Shown piece after piece: positions 1 through 7,700 of a stretch of DNA of 64,000 nt (within the stretch, counting starts at the first letter, position 1; each line of letters begins with the position of its first letter). Below the pieces are notes generated by a model. That model saw only the letters and a list, made by a program, of their open reading frames with translations, ran no database searches and was not told the DNA's origin. Source of the DNA: Flintibacter sp. KGMB00164 (lineage in GTDB: Bacteria; Bacillota; Clostridia; Oscillospirales; Oscillospiraceae); NCBI RefSeq assembly GCF_008727735.1, contig NZ_CP044227.1, positions 1,116,001 through 1,180,000 on the forward strand, given 5' to 3'. The position numbers and the translations under genes were made by a program.

Positions 1-1
1 G

Positions 2-370
2 TTTGCGGCCATGGTGAACACCCTGTCCGTGCGGCGGCACAACATGGAGCGGGCGGCTGCCGGCGGCTTTATCACTGCCACCGACTGCGCCGATTATCTG
101 GTGAAGAAGGGTCTGCCCTTCCGGGAGGCCTATATGATCGTGGGCCGGCTGGTCAACCTGTGCATCAAGAACCATGAGACCCTGGATACCCTCACTCTGC
201 GGGACTTCCGGGCTATCTGTGACCTCTTCGATGAGGGCGTGTACGAGGCCATGGCCCTCAAGCACTGCGTCAACGGCCGTACCGTCTACGGTGGTCCTGC
301 CAAGGAGTCGGTGCTCAAGCAGATTTCTCTGATCGAGGAATTTATCCAGGAGCATCAGCCCCAGAAGTAA
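2..370 (+). CDS. argH: Argininosuccinate lyase, C-terminal part (cut by window start)
   Basis: This is the last ~122 codons of argininosuccinate lyase, the cytosolic enzyme that splits argininosuccinate into arginine and fumarate. The frame is open to the window edge, so the start lies outside. The visible part carries the family's C-terminal landmark reading GFITATDCADYLVKKGLPFR, followed by the helical tail. The family is normally ~460 residues. It is followed on the same strand by argC, argB-like and argF, so it is part of an arginine biosynthesis cluster. Nothing in the visible part looks broken. Confidence 0.93.
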   Translation, partial: FAAMVNTLSVRRHNMERAAAGGFITATDCADYLVKKGLPFREAYMIVGRLVNLCIKNHETLDTLTLRDFRAICDLFDEGVYEAMALKHCVNGRTVYGGPAKESVLKQISLIEEFIQEHQPQK

Positions 371-460
371 AAAAGGCTCTTGTGGTCAGGAGGGACGGGG
401 GGTACAATGGGGAACGGAGAGGGCCCCGCCCCTCTTACACCACTTAAAGGGATGATCCTC

Positions 461-1408
461 ATGGGCAAGAACCTAAAGGTATTTATTGACGGAAAGGGCG
501 GCGTGGTAGGAGCACGGCTGTATGAGCAGCTGTCCCGCCGCAGCGACCTGGACTTTTTGATTATTGACCCGGAGAAGCGCCGGGATGTGGAAGAGCGGCG
601 CAAGCTGCTCAACGAGGCGGACCTGGCTATTCTGTGTCTCCCGGAGGAGACGGCGGCCCAGGCGGTGGAGTTGGTGGATAACCCCAACACCCGCATCATC
701 GATACCTCTCCAGCCCACCGTACCACGCCGGGCTGGGTGTACGGCTTTGCCGAACTGCTCCCCGGTCAGCGTCAGCGTATCCGCTTTTCCAAGCGGGTGG
801 CAAACCCCGGGTGCCATGCCTCAGGCTTTCTCTCCACGGTAGCCCCGCTGGTACAGATGGGGATGCTGCCCCCGGACTATCCGGTGTCCTGTTTCTCGAT
901 TACCGGCTACTCGGGTGGGGGAAAGGACATGATCGCTGAGTTTGAGGATCCCAACCGTGATCCGGCTTTGGCGGCCCCGGCCCTCTATTCTCTGGAGCTG
1001 CGCCACAACCATCTCAATGAGATGCAGCATATCGCCAGGCTGGAGTATCCCCCGGTGTTTGTCCCCATTTTAAGCGACATGTACAGCGGTATGGCCACCT
1101 CGGTGACCCTGCAGAACCGGCTGCTGCGGGGAACGCCCACGGCCCAGGACATCTGTGAGATGCTCCAGAGCTACTACCAGGATCAAGCGCTGGTATCGGT
1201 GGCACCCTTTGGAACACAAGGCCCCCGGCTGGTATCCAACACCATGGCGAACACCGACCGGTTGGAGATCACCGTCTGCGGCCGGGAGGAGCAGACCCTG
1301 CTCACCGCCCGCTTTGACAACCTGGGCAAAGGGGTGGCCGCGGCGGCCATTCAAAATCTGAATCTGATGCTGGGTTTCCCGGAAACCACCGGCTTGAGGG
1401 TGGAGTGA
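461..1408 (+). CDS. argC: N-acetyl-gamma-glutamyl-phosphate reductase, type 2 (short form)
   Basis: Family role: NADPH-dependent reduction of N-acetylglutamyl phosphate to the semialdehyde in arginine synthesis. The 315-residue length and the opening FIDGKGG point to the short 'type 2' form rather than the ~345-residue type 1. The catalytic cysteine is seen in ANPGCHASGF (about Cys118), and the downstream GYSGGGK and HLNEMQHI segments match the family. I chose ATG 461 because AAAGGGA lies 8 bases upstream; an ATG at 452 sits on top of that site. Odd points: the dinucleotide-binding loop reads GVVG where the type 2 family usually has GTTG, and the Ser-Thr-Ala-His-Arg segment reads SPAHR. It lies 90 bases after argH and 38 before argB-like. 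Confidence 0.88.
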   Translation: MGKNLKVFIDGKGGVVGARLYEQLSRRSDLDFLIIDPEKRRDVEERRKLLNEADLAILCLPEETAAQAVELVDNPNTRIIDTSPAHRTTPGWVYGFAELLPGQRQRIRFSKRVANPGCHASGFLSTVAPLVQMGMLPPDYPVSCFSITGYSGGGKDMIAEFEDPNRDPALAAPALYSLELRHNHLNEMQHIARLEYPPVFVPILSDMYSGMATSVTLQNRLLRGTPTAQDICEMLQSYYQDQALVSVAPFGTQGPRLVSNTMANTDRLEITVCGREEQTLLTARFDNLGKGVAAAAIQNLNLMLGFPETTGLRVE

Positions 1409-1446
1409 CCGGGCCCGGCTCATACATAAAGAGGGAGGAACTTATT

Positions 1447-2304
1447 ATGGATGCAAATCTGGATCGTGCAAAAGTGCTTACCGAAGCCCTGCCTTACATC
1501 CAGCAGTATAATGGAAAGATCGTAGTTATCAACTGCGGCGGCGTACCCATGACCGACCCGGAGCTGCGGGAGGCGGTGATGTCGGACATCATCATGCTGC
1601 GCCTGGTGGGTATCAAGGTGGTGCTGGTCCACGGCATCGGCCCTGAGGCCAAGGAGGCTCTGAAGGACGCTGGAATGGAGCTGCAGTACAAGGATGGCTA
1701 TCCCTGCGTGAGCGACGACGCTTTGGACGTTGTGCAGCAGGTGCTGTGCGGCAAGGTGAACAAGGGGCTGGTGTCCGCTCTGAATCAGAAGGGCGGCAAG
1801 GCCATTGGCCTGTGCGGCATCGACGGCGGCCTGCTCTCCGCCAAGACCATCAGCCCCTCCTACGGCCGCACCGGCGAGGTGGTAAAGGTAGATGTGACGA
1901 TGGTGAACAGTTTCCTGAATCAGGGCTATATCCCCGTCATCGCCACCGTGGCTCAGGGAGCGGACGGTCTGGCTAACGTTTATTCTGTCAGCGCCAATGT
2001 GGCGGCTGCCAAGCTGGCAGTGGCTCTGGGTGCGGAGAAGCTCATCCAGCTCACTGACAAGGAGTCTATGCTGCAGAATCCCGATGCTCCCGGCGCCCCC
2101 ATGCCCGAGCTGCATCTGTCCAAGGTGCCCGCTCTGATCCGCTCCGGAGCCATCTCTCAGATCATGGTGCACAAGGTGAACTGCAGTGTGGAGGCGGTGC
2201 GTTCCGGCGTCAAGTCCGCCACCTTCCTGGACGGCACCGTACCTCACGCCATTCTGCTGGAGCTGCTGTCCGACGAGGGCATCGGCACCATGCTGACCCA
2301 CTGA
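1447..2304 (+). CDS. argB: Acetylglutamate kinase-like protein with altered active site
   Basis: The 285-residue protein aligns along its length with N-acetylglutamate kinase, the second enzyme of arginine synthesis, and sits in the expected place between argC and argF. However, the residues that define the active site are changed. The usual Lys-x-Gly-Gly reads INCGG (Asn29 replaces the phosphate-stabilising Lys). The HGGGP substrate loop reads HGIGP. The Arg of the GHRVTD segment is absent (GYPCVSD). The NxNAD motif reads YSVSAN, with Asn174 replacing Asp. The late Lys (MVHKV) and the C-terminal GIGTM are kept. The start at ATG 1447 has GGGAGG 8 bases upstream. The fold call is secure; catalytic activity as a kinase is doubtful. 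Confidence 0.8.
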   Translation: MDANLDRAKVLTEALPYIQQYNGKIVVINCGGVPMTDPELREAVMSDIIMLRLVGIKVVLVHGIGPEAKEALKDAGMELQYKDGYPCVSDDALDVVQQVLCGKVNKGLVSALNQKGGKAIGLCGIDGGLLSAKTISPSYGRTGEVVKVDVTMVNSFLNQGYIPVIATVAQGADGLANVYSVSANVAAAKLAVALGAEKLIQLTDKESMLQNPDAPGAPMPELHLSKVPALIRSGAISQIMVHKVNCSVEAVRSGVKSATFLDGTVPHAILLELLSDEGIGTMLTH

Positions 2305-2329
2305 TTTTCGCTGGAGAGGGGAATAGACG

Positions 2330-3250
2330 ATGAAAAAAGACCTGTTGAAGCTGCTGGACCTGACCGGCGAGGAGATCCTGAAGATCCTGGACACCGCCGA
2401 CCAGCTGAAATTTAGCCAGAAGCATGGCATTGCTCACGATAAGCTCAAGGGCAAGACCCTGGCCATGATTTTTGAGAAGAACTCCACCCGTACCCGTGTC
2501 TCCTTTGAGACCGGCATGTACCAGCTGGGCGGCCACGCCCTGTTTCTCTCCAGCAAGGAGAGTCAGATCGGCCGGGGCGAGCCGGTAGAGGATACCGCTC
2601 GGGTGCTGCTGCGCTACTGCGACGGCATCATGATCCGTACCTTTGCCCAGGAGGAAGTGGAGACCCTGGCGGCCCACGCCAATATCCCTGTCATCAACGG
2701 CCTGACCGACTTCTGTCATCCCTGCCAGGTGCTGGCCGACCTGATGACCGTCCGGGAGCATAAGACTGTGCTGGAAGGGCTGAAGATGTGCTACATCGGT
2801 GACGGCAATAACATGGCCAACTCCTTGATCGTGGGTGGCCTGAAGACCGGCATGGAAGTGGCAGTGGCCTGCCCCGAGGGCTACGATCCCCATCCCGATG
2901 TGCTGGCTTTTGCCAAGAGTGATCCTAGCTTTAAGTTTACCCTCTGCCGCGATCCCAAGCAGGCCGCTGTGGGCGCTGACGTGGTGTTCACCGACGTGTG
3001 GGCCTCCATGGGCCAGGAGGAGGAGAAGGCCATCCGTGAGAAGGCCTTTGTGGGCTATCAGGTGAACAAGGAGCTGATGGCTCTCACCAACCCCGGCTGC
3101 ATGGTGCAGCACTGCCTGCCCGCACACCGGGGTGAGGAGATCACCGCCGACGTGTTTGAAGAGCACGCGGAGGAAATCTTTGACGAGGCGGAGAACCGCC
3201 TGCACGCTCAGAAGGCAGTTATGTACCTGCTGATGGGCGGCGAGGACTAA
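2330..3250 (+). CDS. argF: Ornithine carbamoyltransferase
   Basis: Cytosolic enzyme that transfers the carbamoyl group from carbamoyl phosphate to ornithine, giving citrulline. The 306-residue length is typical. Carbamoyl phosphate motif STRTR is at residues 52-56, HPCQ at about 130-133, the ornithine-binding SMGQ loop near 226, and HCLPAHRGEE near 261. All catalytic residues are present, in contrast to the argB-like gene just upstream, which ends 25 bases earlier. It is the last gene of the arg cluster and is followed by a large hairpin and then tRNA-Ala. Confidence 0.96.
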   Translation: MKKDLLKLLDLTGEEILKILDTADQLKFSQKHGIAHDKLKGKTLAMIFEKNSTRTRVSFETGMYQLGGHALFLSSKESQIGRGEPVEDTARVLLRYCDGIMIRTFAQEEVETLAAHANIPVINGLTDFCHPCQVLADLMTVREHKTVLEGLKMCYIGDGNNMANSLIVGGLKTGMEVAVACPEGYDPHPDVLAFAKSDPSFKFTLCRDPKQAAVGADVVFTDVWASMGQEEEKAIREKAFVGYQVNKELMALTNPGCMVQHCLPAHRGEEITADVFEEHAEEIFDEAENRLHAQKAVMYLLMGGED

Positions 3251-3251
3251 G

Positions 3252-3307
3252 TTTTTCTTTGGGGGAACAGGTGCTTTTTGGGTGCCTGTTCCCTCAAAAA
3301 AGAAAAA
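3252..3307 (+). terminator. Long hairpin after argF with T-rich and A-rich flanks
   Basis: GGGAACAGG (3263-3271) pairs perfectly with CCTGTTCCC (3285-3293). The pairing can extend outward because the 5' flank is T-rich and the 3' flank is A-rich. There is no T-run after the stem, so this is not a textbook plus-strand terminator; it may stabilise the argF mRNA 3' end or act with other signals. Confidence 0.4.
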
Positions 3308-3329
3308 ATGAAAAAATTGAAAAAAGATG

Positions 3330-3358
3330 TTGACAGAAGGGAAAACATCTGGTAATAT
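3330..3358 (+). promoter_or_regulatory. Sigma-A promoter for tRNA-Ala
   Basis: A perfect -35 TTGACA (3330-3335), a 17-base spacer and -10 TAATAT (3353-3358) lie 32 bases ahead of the tRNA 5' end. Confidence 0.85.
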
Positions 3359-3390
3359 ATCGTTGTTGTCCGTTGCAGGACATACCACTT

Positions 3391-3466
<76 letters not shown>

Positions 3467-3471
3467 AAATG

Positions 3472-3502
3472 ACCACACCAATTACGGTGTGGTTATTTTT
3501 TT
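3472..3502 (+). terminator. Intrinsic terminator of tRNA-Ala
   Basis: Stem ACCACACC (3472-3479) / GGTGTGGT (3486-3493) with a 6-base loop is followed by TATTTTTTT. Confidence 0.9.
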
Positions 3503-3563
3503 GATGCCGGGGAAGAGACCCGGTCTAATTTATTTGATTCCCGTTTTCTGGAGGTCCCTAGCT

Positions 3564-4652
3564 ATGAGTTTCTCCCTTCCCAAATACCAGGCACCGGATT
3601 TTGCTGCTCTGGGGCTGGACAACGCGCCCGATGTGCAGTTGGTCCCGGCAGAGAAAGACGGTGTGATGCCTGAAAACTATCACGCCACCACTATGTTCCC
3701 CGAATATTTCCGCATCGGCGGACAATGGGTGCTGGCAGAGGACAGCCGGATGGACTGCGTGGCTGTGGTCCGGGAGGGCAAAGTGTCCGTGGTGGAATTT
3801 CGCAATGTGAAGCAGGGTGATCTGGTGGCAGTAGGCCGGTCTGAGGACGGCTCTCAGGGCATCTATGTCCACCCGGACTGCTTTGTAGATGAGCAGGGAG
3901 AGCAGGAGGTCTTTGCCTTCCGTCAGGGCCGCAGCCGGGAAACTGCTTACTCGGTGGACTATGATAACCTCTACCAGCTGCTGCGCTATGAGCGGCAGCA
4001 CGGCAATATCCTGTGGGTCATGGGTCCGGCTTGCGTCTTTGACTCCCGGTCCCGGGCCGCTTTTGCTGCCCTGGTGCGCCAGGGCTATGTCAACGGTGTC
4101 ATGGCGGGCAATGCTCTGGCTACCCACGATCTGGAGGCAGGCTATCTGGGTACTGCCCTGGGCCAGGACATCTACACCCAGCAGTCCCAGCCCAACGGCC
4201 ACTATAACCACATCGACACCATCAATGAGGTGCGTCGGATGGGGTCCATCCAGGCCTTTGTGGAGTCTGGCAAGGTAAAGGACGGAGTGATGTACCAGTG
4301 CGTACACCACAATGTGCCCTTTGTGCTGGTTGGCTCCGTGCGGGACGACGGCCCTCTGCCTGAGGTGTACGGTGACGTCTATCAGGGCCAGGACGCCATG
4401 CGCAACCTGGTGCGAAACGCTACCACGATCATCTGTATGGCCACCACCCTGCATACCGTGGCCACCGGCAATATGACGCCCTGTTTCCGGGTCGTGGATG
4501 GAGAGGTGCGTCCCTTGTTCTTTTACTCGGTGGACATCTCTGAGTTTGCGGTGAACAAGCTGCGGGACCGGGGAAGTCTGTCGGTGAAAACCATCGTTAC
4601 CAACGTGCAGGACTTTGTGGTCCACGTCAAACAGAATCTGTTGGGAGAATAA
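3564..4652 (+). CDS. TIGR00300-family protein, archaeal/AgrE-type ornithine cyclodeaminase
   Basis: This 362-residue protein matches the family first described as the LOR/SDH conserved region. Archaeal members and the C-terminal domain of cyanobacterial AgrE convert ornithine to proline and ammonia using NAD; this is family knowledge. The hallmark segments are visible: MGPACVFDSRSR, GNALATHDLEAGYLGT, MYQCVHHNVPFVLVGSVRDD, GPLPEVYGDV and the late DRGSLSVKT. An N-terminal ~130-residue domain precedes the Rossmann-like part. The start ATG 3564 has GGAGG at 3550-3554. Placement just after argF and tRNA-Ala links it to ornithine metabolism. Ornithine cyclodeaminase activity itself is an inference. 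Confidence 0.8.
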   Translation: MSFSLPKYQAPDFAALGLDNAPDVQLVPAEKDGVMPENYHATTMFPEYFRIGGQWVLAEDSRMDCVAVVREGKVSVVEFRNVKQGDLVAVGRSEDGSQGIYVHPDCFVDEQGEQEVFAFRQGRSRETAYSVDYDNLYQLLRYERQHGNILWVMGPACVFDSRSRAAFAALVRQGYVNGVMAGNALATHDLEAGYLGTALGQDIYTQQSQPNGHYNHIDTINEVRRMGSIQAFVESGKVKDGVMYQCVHHNVPFVLVGSVRDDGPLPEVYGDVYQGQDAMRNLVRNATTIICMATTLHTVATGNMTPCFRVVDGEVRPLFFYSVDISEFAVNKLRDRGSLSVKTIVTNVQDFVVHVKQNLLGE

Positions 4653-4695
4653 AAAATAAGGTTCGGTATCTGCACAGATACCGAACCTTATTTTT
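4652..4695. terminator. Bidirectional terminator between convergent genes
   Basis: A perfect 20-base-pair stem (4652-4671 with 4676-4695) with loop GCAC. It begins with A-run and ends with T-run on the plus strand, so it can end transcription from both sides. It overlaps the stop codons of both neighbours. Confidence 0.92.
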
Positions 4696-4906
4696 ATAGT
4701 TGAAAATCCTCATCTTTCAGGGTGCTGAAGTCCGCCTTCACAGGGCGGGGCGGAACCCGCTTGAGGGGATCGTATCGAAAGCTGCGGCAGCTGGAGCCGG
4801 CAGACATGACCCCCTTCTTCTCACAGATCACCTGGTCTCCCTCCAGGGGACGACTGTGGGTGCAATAAGAGCAGCGGGGGTCCATCTTTTTTTGAAACAG
4901 GGCCAT
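4694..4906 (-). CDS. Small four-cysteine hypothetical protein
   Basis: A 70-residue soluble protein of unknown function. It has CSYCTH near residue 12, a third Cys near 28 (VICEKKG) and a fourth near 38 (SSCRSF), a spacing that suggests a small zinc or metal site. The ATG is preceded by GGGAGGT on the minus strand. It lies 33 bases downstream of ylbJ on the same strand and probably shares its transcript. I cannot name the family. Confidence 0.7.
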   Translation of the reverse strand: MALFQKKMDPRCSYCTHSRPLEGDQVICEKKGVMSAGSSCRSFRYDPLKRVPPRPVKADFSTLKDEDFQL

Positions 4907-4939
4907 GAATCGGTTACCTCCCTTGTGTAATCCTCTCCA

Positions 4940-6121
4940 TTATACCCCGGACAGACGGGATTTTCCACCGCTTTTTTTCACCACCCGTACGGCCAGAGCA
5001 AAAAGGAGCAGCCACAGGCACCAGGCGGAGACGGTGGAGATGGTGAGAGCCTGCTGAAAGTCCAGTACCGCCATGGCCTCGGTCTGTTCTGCCAGATAGA
5101 AACTCACTGGGGCATTCAGTGGGACCAGCCTGGTGAGAAGGCCCAGCAGAGCGGCGGAAAGGGCCCCGTGGAGCAGTTTACCAACAAAGTAGGTGCGCAT
5201 AGACAGGCCGCTGTCCCCCAGAAAGGCCAGTACCTGGCAGTGGACGGACAGGCCGGCCCAGCCCAGCATAAAGGCGGCCATAGACAGCCGACCGGGCAGG
5301 GAGCCGTCAGTGAGGGAGGAGACCCCAGAGGAGATCTCCAGCACGCCCGTGAGCAGCCGTTTTGCCCAGGACTGGGAGAAACCCAGGGGGCCCAGAAAAA
5401 GCGACAGGAGCTCAGCCAGGGCCTCCAGAACCCCGGCCAGACTGAGCATCCGGATGACCACACAAAACAGCAGTACAAAGGCGCAGATGTTCAACGAGGA
5501 GGACAGAGCTCCGGTGACCGAGCGGGTAAAGGCAGCAGGAAAACGGACGGCCTGGAATTGAGGGGCAGTAAGGCTGCCCCGGCGGGGCCCCTCGTGGGGG
5601 CGGTAAAAACGGAACAGAAGCCCTACGCACAGGGAGGCGGCAATGTGTGCCAGGTATAGGAGCAGCCCCACGGTACCGCTCCCAAATACCCCTGCGCCCA
5701 CCACGCCAAGGATAAAGGCCGGTCCGGCATTGTTGCAGAAAGCGAGCAGACGCTCGGCCTCTGTTTTGGAGCACTGTCCGCTCTGATACAGGGCAATGGC
5801 GGTGCGCGCTCCCACGGGATAGCCTCCCACAAAGCCTAAGGCCACTGCGCTGGCGCAAGCTCCATTGACCCGAAAGAGAGGTGCCATCACGGGCTGGAAC
5901 AGCTTGCCCAGGTACCGGGACAATCCCAGCTCCACCACCAGAGAGGACAAGACAAAGAAGGGAAACAGGGAGGGGATAATCACATTGCCGCACAGGCATA
6001 GCCCGTCCTTCATAGCGGCCATGGCCTCCTTGGGCCATAAAATCAGTGCCAGGGCGGCGCAAACGATAGCAAGGCCCAGAAACAGTTCCCGATAAGCTTC
6101 TTTTCCCAGCAGACGGCCCAA
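4940..6121 (-). CDS. ylbJ: Sporulation integral membrane protein YlbJ
   Basis: A 393-residue polytopic membrane protein with about eight hydrophobic segments, matching YlbJ, a nucleoside-transporter-fold ('Gate' domain) protein required for spore formation in Bacillus. Landmarks are the GLCLCGNVIIPSLFPFFVLS segment, FVGGYPVGARTA and LLAFCNNAGPAFILGV, followed by a second half carrying SSGVSSL. The start is taken as TTG at 6121: a strong GGGGGAGG lies 6 bases upstream, whereas the longer frame reaches back to a TTG at 6214 with no such site. The frame continues upstream, so the N-terminus remains an inference. Family knowledge predicts mother-cell (sigma-E) expression; I could not assign a promoter. 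Confidence 0.85.
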   Translation of the reverse strand: MGRLLGKEAYRELFLGLAIVCAALALILWPKEAMAAMKDGLCLCGNVIIPSLFPFFVLSSLVVELGLSRYLGKLFQPVMAPLFRVNGACASAVALGFVGGYPVGARTAIALYQSGQCSKTEAERLLAFCNNAGPAFILGVVGAGVFGSGTVGLLLYLAHIAASLCVGLLFRFYRPHEGPRRGSLTAPQFQAVRFPAAFTRSVTGALSSSLNICAFVLLFCVVIRMLSLAGVLEALAELLSLFLGPLGFSQSWAKRLLTGVLEISSGVSSLTDGSLPGRLSMAAFMLGWAGLSVHCQVLAFLGDSGLSMRTYFVGKLLHGALSAALLGLLTRLVPLNAPVSFYLAEQTEAMAVLDFQQALTISTVSAWCLWLLLFALAVRVVKKSGGKSRLSGV

Positions 6122-6360
6122 GATGATCCTCCCCCTTTCTGCGCACAGGAGAGTGTATGCAGAAAAGGGGAGAAGGAGAACAAAGAAAAGTGGTACGCGC
6201 CTGATTGTATCCAATCGGAGGCAAGAAAAGCAGCGATTTTAGCACCGTTTTTTTCCACTCCCAGGGTTTTTACAGGCATGTGATTGTATTGAGACGTCAA
6301 GGCTGCCTCCTGTATGGCAGCGGTGACCGTATGTTATTGGGTTATAGCCTATTGACATTG
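6122..6360. other. Intergenic stretch upstream of ylbJ
   Basis: No credible gene is seen. It holds the short inverted repeat GCTGCC/GGCAGC (6302-6321). The ylbJ promoter presumably lies here, but no clear sigma-A or sporulation-sigma boxes could be assigned by eye. Confidence 0.5.
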
Positions 6361-6395
6361 AAAAGGAGAGGACGGGATTGCTCCCGCCCTCTTTT
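6361..6395 (-). terminator. Terminator of the lipoprotein gene
   Basis: Stem GAGGACGGGA (6368-6377) / TCCCGCCCTC (6382-6391) with one A-C mismatch. On the minus strand it is followed by a CTTTTC run. Confidence 0.7.
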
Positions 6396-6410
6396 CCTGT
6401 CGTTATTCCC

Positions 6411-7049
6411 TCATCTTATATCATATACAAGTTCTCTTTCAGTTCCTTCCATATCCATAAAGGTTACTACTAATTTCAAAGAATCGGACTCACTACTTTG
6501 GACTTCAAGAGGGACTTCAAAGTAGCCTCTACATTCACGGTTTGTATCTAATGGCTCAAAGATACTGTCATAAACATACAAACTGCTACCATCTGCCCCT
6601 TGCGCGTCCGCTATGGCAAATTCATATGTGTCAAAAGTATAGCCATCACCATAACGGATTTCAAAACCTATGTAGTTTTCGCTTTGACTTCCAATTTCAG
6701 CCGATTCTTTCCCGTTATATGTCAATTCAGCAGTAAAGAATAGAAATATATCCCCGCTTTCTGCCGTGTAAAAAGAATTCCCTGTTTCACTTTTATACTC
6801 ATCATCTGCTGGCCGGAGATAATAGAGGCCGTTGTTTTCATCTGCTACAGCGTCACTAAACTCAATACCTGTTAAAGTAAATTCCCAATCGCCAGCAGTG
6901 CTTGTGTCTCCAATTTTCAAAACTCCGCTTGTCTGATTATTCTCACCATTTTCAGTGGTGGTATTGGGTGAATCGCTTGTTTCTCCCCCGCAAGCTGCCA
7001 AGGACAACGTGAGTGCCACCGCCAGAATAAGCGGCAATATCTTTTTCAT
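6411..7049 (-). CDS. Lipoprotein with probable extracellular beta-sandwich domain
   Basis: A 212-residue secreted lipoprotein: charged start, hydrophobic core and lipobox SLAAC with the lipid Cys at residue 20. An acidic, Asn/Thr-rich linker to ~residue 45 follows, then a domain with alternating strands that resembles the DUF4352-type immunoglobulin-like fold (weak recognition). The gene is clearly richer in A+T than its neighbours. It overlaps the small upstream gene by 4 bases (ATGA), so the two are translationally coupled. Function is unknown; it lies in an islet beside tRNA-Pro and may have been acquired. Confidence 0.75.
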   Translation of the reverse strand: MKKILPLILAVALTLSLAACGGETSDSPNTTTENGENNQTSGVLKIGDTSTAGDWEFTLTGIEFSDAVADENNGLYYLRPADDEYKSETGNSFYTAESGDIFLFFTAELTYNGKESAEIGSQSENYIGFEIRYGDGYTFDTYEFAIADAQGADGSSLYVYDSIFEPLDTNRECRGYFEVPLEVQSSESDSLKLVVTFMDMEGTERELVYDIR

Positions 7050-7279
7050 TGCTTCTTTACTCCTTCCCGCACGACCTCCGCAAAGGTGTGCTTGACAATT
7101 TGGGGCGTTCCCTTCATTTTGATGTACCTTGCAACCGTGGAGCCGCTGTGCTCTACTTTACGGCCTACCACCGCATAGTTTCCCGGCTTGGTATACAGGC
7201 GGTGTATTTCTATGATTTCACCGGGGGGACACTCCGGCTCAGCTATCAAATTTTTATTATACTGTAACATATTATACAT
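7046..7279 (-). CDS. Small HTH-like protein coupled to the lipoprotein gene
   Basis: A protein of at most 77 residues ending in a segment like a helix-turn-helix (NYAVVGRKVEHSGSTVARYI), so a small DNA-binding role is possible. The stop overlaps the lipoprotein ATG (ATGA). The start is uncertain: the two upstream ATGs (7279 and 7270) lie in the spacer and directly after the -10 box of a near-perfect promoter, so the real start may be an internal TTG near 7249. No good ribosome-binding site is visible for any choice. Base composition is A+T rich as in its partner. Confidence 0.5.
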   Translation of the reverse strand: MYNMLQYNKNLIAEPECPPGEIIEIHRLYTKPGNYAVVGRKVEHSGSTVARYIKMKGTPQIVKHTFAEVVREGVKKQ

Positions 7280-7299
7280 AGATATACATATATTGTCAA
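7271..7299 (-). promoter_or_regulatory. Consensus promoter of the two-gene islet
   Basis: On the minus strand TTGACA (plus 7294-7299), a 17-base spacer and TATAAT (plus 7271-7276): an exact sigma-A consensus. The predicted start of transcription is near 7264. Confidence 0.85.
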
Positions 7300-7382
7300 T
7301 TAATGCCGTGAACTTTCCACAGTAGTGGCAAAAGGAGAAGTATGTGCAGATATAAGGGAGGTAGATACAAGCGGAGTAAAAT

Positions 7383-7423
7383 AAAAAATCCGCAATCCAT
7401 TGAGTCTCAATGGATTGCGGATT
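7383..7423 (-). terminator. Intrinsic terminator of tRNA-Pro
   Basis: A perfect 16-base-pair stem (7387-7402 with 7408-7423), loop AGTCT, followed on the minus strand by a run of six T. It starts directly at the CCA end of the tRNA. Confidence 0.93.
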
Positions 7424-7499
7424 GGTCCGAGTGCCGAGATTCGAACTCGGGGCCTCTTGAACCCCATTCAAGCGCGATACCAAACTTCGCCACACCCGG
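7423..7499 (-). tRNA. tRNA-Pro (anticodon GGG)
   Basis: A 77-base cloverleaf with encoded CCA. The acceptor CCGGGTG pairs with CACTCGG, the anticodon stem CTTGA/TCAAG encloses ATGGGGT with anticodon GGG, and the T arm CCGAG/CTCGG encloses TTCGAAT. The A+T-rich islet (6.4-7.3 kb) lies just beyond its 3' end. Confidence 0.95.
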
Positions 7500-7536
7500 T
7501 TGTCGGCTCAGGACTCGTTGTCCCGGCGACTCGTTT

Positions 7537-7565
7537 ATATTAGCATACCCCCGGGGAAAATGCAA
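7537..7565 (-). promoter_or_regulatory. Promoter of tRNA-Pro
   Basis: On the minus strand TTGCAT (plus 7560-7565), 17 bases, TAATAT (plus 7537-7542), 38 bases ahead of the tRNA. Confidence 0.75.
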
Positions 7566-7662
7566 GCTTTTTTTTAAATTTTTTTCGAATTTTTTTGAAA
7601 TAAGAATAATGTTGAGAAAACTGGCGAAATATAACTGTATTTGCAACTTTTTTGAAAGGCAC

Positions 7663-7696
7663 AAAAACTCCTCCGAGAAGAATTTCCCGGAGGAGT
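7663..7696 (-). terminator. Terminator of the peptidoglycan-binding gene trio
   Basis: Stem ACTCCTCCG (7667-7675) / CGGAGGAGT (7688-7696), followed on the minus strand by a T-run (plus A-run 7663-7667). Confidence 0.88.
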
Positions 7697-7700
7697 GCAT

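Noticed and set aside
1420-2430. Long antisense frames over argB, argF, glnN, purF, codA, oleate hydratase and other genes
   Set aside because: They are by-products of high GC content and codon bias; none has a ribosome-binding site or recognisable protein features.
6122-6214. Longer N-terminus of YlbJ from TTG 6214
   Set aside because: No ribosome-binding site there, while GGGGGAGG stands 6 bases before TTG 6121. It cannot be fully excluded.
7280-7495. Extension of the small HTH-like protein upstream through tRNA-Pro
   Set aside because: It would translate the antisense-free tRNA and its terminator; a consensus promoter lies inside.
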